Positions 55,560 to 64,000 of a DNA stretch of 64,000 nucleotides are shown in pieces. Below the pieces are notes generated by a model. The model saw only the letters and a list, made by a program, of their open reading frames with translations, had not been told where the DNA came from and searched no databases. Made by a program: the position numbers and the translations under genes. Position 1 is the first letter of the stretch, and each line of letters opens with the position of its first letter. The DNA is from Saccopteryx bilineata (Eukaryota; Chordata; Mammalia; Chiroptera; Emballonuridae). Location: contig NC_089493.1 of NCBI RefSeq assembly GCF_036850765.1, positions 167,574,140-167,638,139 of the forward strand, written 5' to 3'.

Positions 55560-57239
55560 CCTTAGTGGTTCTTTTGCCCACAGTGTTGGGCATCATCAGT
55601 TGCTTTCATCTTTGTCAATTTGATGGGTGAAAAAACGGTGTCTTATTTTTACTCTTGGTGGTATTGAACATCTTGATACTTTTTCATCCTTCTTTATACT
55701 TGAGAGATAAATTTGGGGACACGCCCCTGAATTTTCTCTACCTCTGGCACCATCAAAGAAACAGGGAGGTTGTTTGGGGTCTTGGGGGTGGGGAGAGACT
55801 GCACGTGAGGAGTCTGAACAAGGCTTTGTCAGGCTGCTCCACTGCTTGCCATCTGCCTGTGAGAGGGTTTCATAATGTTGACGAGCAAATTATTAACCTT
55901 ATATTATCTTCAGGCTCATTACTTACTTGGAAATCTTTTTCAGAGGCCCTGTCATTCCCAGTAAAAGAATGTTCTGCACTTCACTGGAGTTGTGAGACCA
56001 GCTCTGTGCTCTGAGGCTAGGAGCAGGGCTACAAAAGCCTGGTTAGGAATGAGGAGGAGTGGGCTACAAGTAGTGAGATCAAGGGGTTAAAAGTTCCAAT
56101 TAATGCCCTTCTGTTAACAAAGTTTCAGGCTTTTTCCTTCTTCTATCCTCCCCCCCCCCCCCCACACACACACACAAAAGGCGAGAGGATACAGGCAACA
56201 ATGATTTTGGTAGACTAGTCCATGGTTTAATTCAAAGACACTCACTGGTCAAGGTTGGTCCTGCTACTTTTCCTGTTTTAGATCCAAGACTCAGTCTCCC
56301 AGACTTTGCACATTAGCGTGTCAGACAGTTTGGTTATAAGAGACAGAAAAGCCAACCCACACTCTGGCTTAAGCAGGAATAAACAGAAGGTGTTTATTGG
56401 ATCCTATACCAGGTTAGTGGACATGGGAATGGATTGGATTCAGGCCTCAAAATGACACTCAGCATCCCTGGACTTTCTCTTGAATCTCTAGTCCTCACCT
56501 TAGACTCCCTGTAAGCAAGATGGTGGTGATATGTGGTCCCTTATCCTTGGGGGTTTAAGGCCAGGCTGGGAGAGGACCTGTCTCTGCATTCCCAGCTAAA
56601 GTCTCTGTGGCTTGTGGGGCCTCCGCTTTCCCAGGGCTGCTGTTCCAGCCTGCTGTAAGCCCTTGGCCCTGGGAGTCTGGCACAGTGATTGGCTTAGGCT
56701 GGGACATGTGTTTCTCCCTGAAGCCTGAGTTTTGGTACCTTGACTTGAGCTTGGGAGGGATATAACCCAAACATGCTCTGGGAACTGTTTCCTGAAAGCA
56801 GAAGGAAGGATGCTGGGGATGTCAAGATCAAAAGTCCTTGGTTCCTCCACAGTGCACCTCACACGCCATTCACTTAGGATATAAATCTACAATGGGGGGT
56901 TGGGGGTTGGGGATCCAACCAACTCTCAGATAAAGCTCATCGATTTCATGCCAGGACCACCAGCAGCCAACCAGGAACTGCAGATAGTCCGAGAGCAATC
57001 GCCAATGCTCCCAAAGTCTGGCTTTATTCTGGGGTGGTAGTCTGTATGTCTACCTTTGCTGAGGGAGTGAGTGAAGAAGAGACCAGATGTCACCTCTCTG
57101 GCCCTCTGGCCCCAAGGGAAGGTGTCTGAGCAGTGAAAAGACCAAGAAAGTAGAGAGGGCAAGAGATGGAAGACACTGAGGGCTTCCTTTCAAAAGCCAA
57201 TTACAGGATTTGTGGGTTTCTTAATTTTTTAATTAATTA
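55560..57239. other. Intergenic, no recognised gene
   Basis: Unique. A C-run and CA run lie at 56151-56176. A 119-codon open frame at 55655-56014 has no recognisable domain. Confidence 0.5.
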
Positions 57240-57502
57240 ATTTTATTTATTTATTTTTTCAGAGAAAGAGGAACAGACAAGACATCAACTTGTAGTTGAG
57301 GCACCTTAGTTATTCATTGATTGCCTCTCATACATGCCTTGACCGGTGGGCTCCAGCTGAGCCAGCGATGATGGGGTCATGCTTATGATCCCGTGCTCAA
57401 GCCAGTGACCCTGCGCTCAAGCCAGTGACCTTGGGCTCTCAAATCTGGGTCCTCAGTGTCCCAGGTCTACACTCTATCCACTGCACCACCACCTGGTCAG
57501 GC
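57240..57502 (-). mobile_element. RHIN-1-like SINE, long-variant type
   Basis: Reverse copy with GGCACCTTAGTTATTCATTG, CATGCCTTGACCGGTGGGCT, CTCAAGCCAGTGACC units and head CACCACCTGGTCAGGC. Confidence 0.88.
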
Positions 57503-57609
57503 TACAGAATTCATATTTATAAAATTGATTATCTTTATTACAAATGATCTGTGCAGGTTTTGGTCAAGGGGAGATATATTTTCTTCAACTACAGGGTTTT
57601 TTTGTTTTT

Positions 57610-57988
57610 GTTTTTGTTTTCTTTTTTGTATTTCTCTGAAGTTGGAAATGGGGAGGCAATCAGACAGACTCCTGCATGTGCCCGACCGGGATCCACCCGG
57701 CATGCCCACCAGGGGGTGATGCTCTGCCCATCTGGGGTGTCGCTCTGCTACAATCAGAGCCATTCTGCACCTGAGGCAGAGGCCACAGAGCCATCCTCAG
57801 CACCCGGGCAAACTTTGCTCCAATGGAGCCTTGGCTGCGGGAGGGGAAGAGAGAGAGAGAGAGGAGGGAGAGGGGGAGGGGTGGAGAAGCAGATGGGCGC
57901 TTCTCCTGTGTGCCCTGGCCGGGAATCAAACCCGGGACTCCTGCACACCAGGCTGACACTCTACCACTGAGCCAACTGGTTAGGGCTT
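57610..57988 (-). mobile_element. B-type SINE
   Basis: Reverse copy: TTTGTATTTCTCTGAAGTTG to GAGCCAACTGGTTAGGGC. TTCTTCAACTACAG is duplicated on both flanks. The T/GTTTTT tail (57598-57630) belongs to it. Confidence 0.92.
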
Positions 57989-59683
57989 TCTTCAACTACA
58001 GACCTCAATAGTTGGGAGAAGCAAAATGCCCTTCTTTGCTAGGCTGGGCGAACAGCCCTGGGATGTGCTCACAGGCCCCCCGGGATCATTAGCCTCCTGT
58101 TAAACCTTTTATTTGTTTTTGTGTTTTAGAGAAAACTTGTTTTTGTGTTTTAGAAAAAACTCAGGTTAAATATTTATTGTAGAGGAAAGGAATGCTGCCG
58201 CTTCCTCCTTCCCTCCTTGTTGCTGTTAGCTGTTTAATAGGCAGTAGCATGCAAATAGTGTAAAAAGCTAATAGGTACAAAATGCTCTATGGAAAACGTC
58301 TGTTGACCCTGGAAACTCTGCCCCCGCCACCAGCCCGGGGTCAGTCCCCATGGCCAGTTTCCATTGTATCCTTCCTGAGAGAGTCCATACACTATTTCTT
58401 TTTCATAGAAAAATGGACCACAAACACGCTACTGAATGATGACTTGTTCTTTTGTTCTTTAAAATAAGACAGAATTTTCCACCACAATGGCTTTGAAGCC
58501 TCTGAGTTAAGGCCACAGAGCTAAACAAATCAGGCCTTACCTTCCTTCAAATAACCTGCTGGCCTCTAGAGAATGCTCACTGTTTCCAGAGGTTTATACA
58601 CATTGCGGGTTCCCTTCCCACTCCCCACGCCCCAGCTCACAGGCCTGCACCTTGCGCTGCTTCCTAGCATGTTTGACCAAAAATGGTTTCACTCAGCATA
58701 ATTTGACAAACTCCCCCTTGCCTTATTGGCTCTCTGGGCTCCCAGTGCCCCCAGTTTCCCAAAATAAAGCCCTTCCTCAAAGTTTAAGACTTGTCACCGC
58801 AGAGGGTGTACCAAAGCTGCTGGCTCAGACCCTGAAGGCTTCTCTGAAAGAAGAGGCCAAAAACTTTCCAGAAGCTCCCCTGGAGAGCATGATGTCGCCT
58901 TCTGTGTTCCTGGCCTTGTGCTGGGTCCTGGGGACAGAGTGATGAATAAGCACTGTCCTTCTTGATAGCTTGGTGCAGCCCTGGGGGAACTGGCCTGAGT
59001 GTTCTGACATAATTACTCAGTGCCCCTCATGTGGGTCTCAGTCCTGTGGAGATGTCTGTGAATGGACGACATTCATTTTAGATGTAAAAGTTTTGCTGTG
59101 TTTGTTTAAAAAAAAAATCGTTCTCCGGTTTCTTACAATGCAGCAGACAGAGGGATGTGGAGATAATACCAGGAATAACCTTCACTTACTGAGGAGCAGA
59201 AATAATAACTGCTGTGCACAGGGATCAGGCCTCATCCCAAGTCCTTCTAAGCTTTACTTCAAAAGAGCCCTGGGAGGGGGCTGAGTGTCATGCTTTTTCA
59301 CAGGCGAGCACTTGGCCTCAGAGAGAGGATGTTACCAGCTCGAGGTCACAGAGTTCCGGCTCAGTGGAAACAGCATTCGCCCATGACTCCAGTGCCCACA
59401 CCTTAGGCCCCGAGCAAGCCATTGCCCACCTGGCACCGGGAAGCCACCAACACAGTCTTGGGCAATTTGTTATGAAATAAAAGTACTTTTTGAAGTGAGC
59501 AATGAACTATTTCTAGAATAAATTCTTGATTTCCAGTAGATAGGTTCTTACTACTGAGCTGGATGTGCAGGATTCCAGCAGGAGGTAACGTCACTATTTA
59601 ATGGAAAGAAATGTTTGTTAGTTTGTAGTCGGGCCATAAATTTTGTTCATGCCACTTTTAGATGTGCAGAGAAAGTATATCTT
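57989..59683. other. Intergenic with a reverse MIR relic
   Basis: 59200-59360 (GGGATCAGGCCTCATCCCAA, CTTGGCCTCAGAGAGAGG, GAGGTCACAGAGTTCC) follows the reverse MIR layout. There is a short direct repeat TTGTTTTTGTGTTTTAGA at about 58112 and 58137. No gene. Confidence 0.55.
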
Positions 59684-59689
59684 TTTTAA

Positions 59690-60037
59690 ATTTAATTATT
59701 TATTTACAGAGACAGAGAGAGAGTCAGTGAGAGGGATAGACGGGGACAGACAGACAGGAACGGAGAGATGAGAAGCATCAATCATTAGTTTTTCGTTGCG
59801 CATTGCGACACTTTAGTTGTTCATTGATTGCTTTCTCATATATGCCTTGACCGTGGGGCTACAGCAGACTGAGTAACCCCTTGCTCGAGCCAGCGACCTT
59901 GGGTCCAAGGTGGTGAGGGTTTTTTTTTTAGCTCTAATCAGATAAGCCTGCGCTCAAGTTGGCAACCTCGGGTCTCAAACCCGGGTCCTCCGCATCCCAG
60001 TCCGACACTCTATCCACTGCGCCACTGCCTGGTCAGG
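59690..60037 (-). mobile_element. RHIN-1-like SINE with disrupted middle
   Basis: Reverse copy: TTTACAGAGACAGAGAGAG to CGCCACTGCCTGGTCAGGC. GAAAGTATATCTTT flanks it. At 59917-59940 the usual GAGCTTTTGCTCAAACCAG is replaced by a T-run and GCTCTAATCAG. Confidence 0.92.
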
Positions 60038-61829
60038 CGAAAGTATATCTTTATTTAAGTCTGTAACTGGTAGAAGCCCCACCCTATCTCTCTGTCCTGG
60101 GGTGTGGTGGGGGGCAGGAAATAAAAAGGCAACTTATGATGGAGTCTGATTTTTTAAAGTCTCTTGAGGTTTCACTCGGTCTCTTCCTGACGTAAGAGGG
60201 TGTGTGGGGAGGGTGTGGGTGAATTCAGTCTGGGGCACGAGTCCCTCTGTCTTTGTTCTTGTCCTTGGGTGTGAGCTGGCTAGTTTCAAAGAGGATTGTT
60301 GCCTAGTCCTGACCCTGGGCCATCCTGATGTCTGCTGTTCATCTGAGTCCATTCTTTCTCTGGGCAGACAGTGCCTGCTAGGACATCCTTGCTGACTTGT
60401 TTACTCCTGGGTGAATTCTCCCATGTCTCTGCCTGGTCCTCCATCTTGGTCCCTGGCAGGAGTTTCACCCTCGGCTTTTGGCTCTTAACTCAGTCTGCCC
60501 ACCACCCAGGAACTGAAGAAGTCTCCGCCGGCAGCCCAGATTCTCTCCTTGGGGCCATACTGTTTGGTATGTTTTACTCAGCCTTGTGCTGTGATCCTTC
60601 CAGAGGTCACATCAGGAGTGGGCAAGACCCCTCTCCGCTCATCATATTCTTCTCACCTGATCTATCCCCGAGCCCCTCTCTGAAAGAAAATTGGGGCTTA
60701 CACGCCTGCATGTCAATGTCTTGATTCTTCTGTTTACCATCTTTCCCCCATACTCCTCTGGGTGAGAAGGGTGGGTTTCTCTTTTCCTCCCACTGCATTC
60801 TCCTTGTTTTCCCCACCCCAACCTCATGGCTAAATCTTAATGGCCAATGGCATTAGAGATGCCTCCTCACACCAGTAATTTTCTTCAGAGAAATGATTAT
60901 TTCAAATTGCTTCAGTCTTTTTTCTTTGATGCCCTTAAAAAAGATGTTTGCCAGGGGCTGTGAAGTCATTTTTCACAAACCCCCTTTTAAGTCCCACATT
61001 GATGGGCCAGGGCCCCCGTTTCAGCACATTGGAATGCTTGACATCAATGGTTTTGTCCTTGGCCATGGGAACCTCAGAGAAAACCAAGACTTAAGAGTCA
61101 TCTCTAACATCCGGGTTCTCAGGAATTGCAGTATACTGAGAAGGTAGGTATAGAGACACCATCCTGAGCCTCTGAACAGGCCAGCAGGGTGGACAGATAA
61201 ACTGAAGTTTAAAGAACTTAAGTTATTGAATAGATAGATCAGAGTGAGCTGGGCTGATAAAAGAAGGTCATGGTAGACATTGAATTGGAGAGAATTTTTC
61301 AAGGTTTAGATATTTTTCTTTCACAGATTTACCCCATGTTTGTTTGATGTTGTTTGCCTTGTTGAGTTCGCTTTTGATAGGTAGGCTTATGTTGATTTAA
61401 AACATTTGAAAAAACCATTTAATCTTTCAAGTACTTATGCATGTATCCTTTTTGAGATGTGGAGGCCACATTCATATGAGAGGGCACTATTTTTCAGGAG
61501 CAAAATAGTCCTGGTTCATAGATGGAACTAAAGATGTCAATGTTTTATAGTGTCCTGTGTCATAGATCCCAAATTCAACACCACCTGGACAAGTTGGGCA
61601 GGAGCGCCATTCTCCAAAATGTGTCCTTAGAGCTGTTACTAAAGAAGAAGCAATGGCAAGTGGTGTGTGTGTCCCATGGTCAACTAGGCTTGGGGAACAA
61701 AGTCAACCGGGCTTTTGAACTACTGGACTTCTCCTCCCTCCACCTCCACCTCCACCCCCACTCACAGTACACACCACTGCATTAATCTCAAGATGGGACT
61801 ATTATAGATAGTATTACCCAAACTTATTT
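60038..61829. other. Intergenic, no recognised element
   Basis: Unique sequence. Open frames of up to 117 codons show no domain I know. Confidence 0.5.
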
Positions 61830-62031
61830 TTTTTATTATTTATTCATTTTTAGAGAGGAGAGAGAGACAGAGAGGGAGAGAGAGGAGAGAGAGGCAGAGA
61901 GAGAGAAGGGAGGAGGAGCTGGAAGCATCAACTCCTATATGTGCCTTAACCAGGCAAGCCCAGGGTTTTGAACCAGCGACCTCAGCATTTCCAGGTCGAC
62001 GCTTTATCCACTGCACCACCACAGGTCAGGC
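61830..62031 (-). mobile_element. C-type SINE
   Basis: Reverse copy: ATTTATTCATTTTTAGAGAG, GAGAGA tract, CCTATATGTGCCTTAACCAG, CACTGCACCACCACAGGTCA. CAAACTTATTTTTT flanks it. Confidence 0.93.
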
Positions 62032-62569
62032 CTCAAACTTATTTTTTGATCAGCATTGGACCAATGTTGCATGGAATCCTCTCTGGAAAGTGCTGATCTA
62101 GGAGGAACCATGTAGAGAAAAACAGGGAACTTCTATTTTAGAATTTCCCTGTGAACAAAATCTGAGCTCCCCAAGTCAAAGAGAGAGCCTGCAGAGTGGA
62201 ACAGTTTCCATGGTTGGCAGAGAGCCCAGGGCCACAGTGCTTTATTGCTCTGGTCCAACAAGTCCCCTCTCACAAAGGAACCAGCACTGGCTTCCTCATG
62301 CCTCTGGCAGAAACAAATCGTTCCTGAGGAAGGGACAGGGTAGTGGAGCTTGGCTGGACATGGGGGAGGGTCTGTTTAACCCCAAGAAATAAATATCCTT
62401 CCACCCCTCTTCATCTGTCCCTACATCAAACACTACAGCTCTCCTCCAACCAAACACCACTCCAAAATGAAGAGGTGGGGGAAAATGAACAGGAATTTTA
62501 AGAATTTGCCTCTGTCGCCTTAGCCCCATATTGCTTCAGACTGCAAATATGATTCTAGCCATGTAAGAT
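62032..62569. other. Intergenic, no recognised element
   Basis: Unique sequence between the SINE and the probable L1 5' region. Confidence 0.5.
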
Positions 62570-62846
62570 TTGAATGACACTGCAGTTAGTTTTAACAGGA
62601 TTTCACCTCTGTTTTGTTGTTATGTAGCCCCATGAACTGAGGCCTTCAAGATGATAGAATTAACTAGAGCAGGTGGGTATTAGCAAGTTGAATGGACTCT
62701 CCAAGCCTATGGGTTAATAGCAATTGGGTTGCTCAGTGAACATTTAAGGGCTTCTGGAGGAAGCTAGGGTCCATCTCTGAACTATACTAGAACTGTAGAT
62801 TGGATTGGCTCTCCCAATGAATAAAGACAGCCTGAATGCAAGTGTC

Positions 62847-62850
<4 letters not shown>

Positions 62851-62885
<35 letters not shown>
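62851..62885. repeat. TG microsatellite
   Basis: About 17 TG units, uninterrupted. Confidence 0.95.
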
Positions 62886-62886
<1 letters not shown>

Positions 62887-63344
62887 GGGGGTGGGGGAGT
62901 CAGGTTAAAAGGACTCTGAAAGACTCTATAGATAAGAACAAACTCTTGCCCACCTGGGAAAGACCTCCTGGGCTATATACCACTCTCTAACAGATTTATA
63001 TGTCTGAGGTATAAAGCCAGCTCTTAGAGAAGCAATCCTATAAAAACAAAGCCACAGAGGATATGAATTTGCTGACTACACAAGCCATAAATCAGTGGTG
63101 AGGGGTCCAGGGCCCTGTGGGGGCCCACTAACTGCAGAATCAGAGGACAGCATGGCTCCCCAGGCCTCTGCTGAGCCTGTTGTGTGTACGGTAGTAGAAT
63201 CAAAGATCCCCCTACCCCCGCTCCAGCCTCTGTCCTGGGAACTGAGATGCTGCTGATTAGAACCTGGTGGTCCTAAAGCTATTAGGTGAGACAAAGCAAG
63301 GTTGGCACTTGGTGTACTTGGGGAGAGCTGCCGTGGTTCAGGAT

Positions 63345-63715
63345 GAGGTTGGAGCCTGAATGGGGTAAGGAGGGCGTTTATGCAGAAAGACTTCCTGACA
63401 TGGCGCAGGCTCCAAATAGATGAGAAGGCATCCAAGGAAAAGGGATGCCAGAGCCTCTGAAGGGTAGAGGTGTCCAAGGTGGCATAGGGGGCACCATTGT
63501 GAGTAAATATGGGAAGACAGAACCTGGATCAGAGAGGAGCATGGCCATTGGGGTATCAGAATCCACATAGAGTAAGGAAGGTATCTACACAGAGGAGGGG
63601 CCTGGCATGGAAGGCCAGAGTCTAAGCAGAGTGAGGAACATGCCCATATGAATGGGGGTTTTCCTGGCACAGGATTCAGAGGGTAAGAAGGGTATCTAAG
63701 GGAAAGGATGGTGTC
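63345..63715 (+). repeat. Degenerate tandem repeat, unit about 55 bp
   Basis: About seven diverged units, each with a version of AGAGTCTAAGCAGAGTGAGG followed by GTATCTACACAGAGGAGG and GGCCTGGCATGG. Unit starts are near 63350, 63407, 63447, 63500, 63557, 63616 and 63670. Probably promoter monomers of the surrounding L1. Confidence 0.65.
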
Positions 63716-64000
63716 AGCAGATTGGTGACATCAGGGAGAATGATCAAGTAAGTAAATCTATCAGGACTAATGAGAACCAGGTTCCTCACTGTCAGAGAAG
63801 GGAGTTACAATTATGGAAAAAAGTAAATCTTAAATGAACCCTGCAGTGTAGGATTGACATCGGAGATTCCAGAACCCATGGCTTTTAACACATGAGTAGG
63901 TAGATGTAAGTGTCCACTCTCTTTGCCACTGAGAAGCCAGGAATCAGTGACACCTCAGTAGCAATGAATACACCTAGAACACCTTCCTTGGAGAAGTGGC

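Larger units (their letters stand above)
62570..64000 (+). mobile_element. Probable ancient L1 5' UTR, running off the window
   Basis: The series CACTCTCTAACAG, GAGGTATAAAGCCAGCTCT, CAGTGGTGAGGGGTCCAG, CCTAAAGCTATTAGGTGAGA and AATGAGAACCAGGTTCCTC resembles the 5' region of old mammalian L1 elements as I remember them. A TG repeat (62851-62885) interrupts it. No ORF1 is reached before the window ends. Confidence 0.6.

Overview
The window is mammalian nuclear DNA, almost certainly from a bat of the horseshoe/Old World leaf-nosed group (Rhinolophus-like). It contains about 40 tRNA-derived SINEs. One class is RHIN-1-like: it carries a CTCAAGCCAG-type body and ends, read in reverse, in a CACCGCCTGGTCAGGC-like head. 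A second, longer class has a GCCCTGGCCGGTTGGCTCAG head. A third, C-type class has a TGGCGCAGTGGATAAAGC-like head. Fairly young hAT-type miniature transposons also point to a bat. The species call rests on remembered SINE consensus sequences, not on a search.

Positions 1-14,500 hold the 3' half of one protein-coding gene on the plus strand, NDFIP1 (Nedd4-family interacting protein 1). There are three coding exons (682-806, 3775-3841, 8766-8871) and a separate 3'-UTR exon (13459 to about 14500) with an AATAAA signal. The 5' exons, which would encode the PY motifs, lie before the window. I see no other intact gene. The remaining 49.5 kb looks like gene-poor intergenic DNA, consistent with the region downstream of NDFIP1 (human 5q31.3, toward SPRY4; synteny is from memory).

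The intergenic part contains: (i) a deleted class-I endogenous retrovirus (19970-22742) with a GTTAA target duplication, a Phe-type primer-binding site, remnants of gag nucleocapsid, protease and the Env tail, and a chimeric 5' LTR; (ii) a processed pseudogene of calponin-2 (CNN2, minus strand, 53557-55059) flanked by a 14-bp target duplication; (iii) Tigger/MER2-like and other Tigger remnants; (iv) MIR, L2 and L1 relics, including an apparent ancient L1 5' UTR with roughly 55-bp monomers running off the right end; (v) microsatellites, including a TG/CG tract and a long CTTT tract.

The most unusual observations concern retroelement insertion. The 5' LTR carries about 125 bp copied from the proviral region just upstream of the 3' LTR. 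Two loci (33.06-33.95 kb and 47.2-47.83 kb) took serial retroinsertions into the same short target. Several SINEs are nested inside other SINEs with clear target duplications. A 67-bp direct repeat at 42.7 and 43.2 kb has no obvious transposon explanation. No previously undescribed gene system is supported by this sequence.
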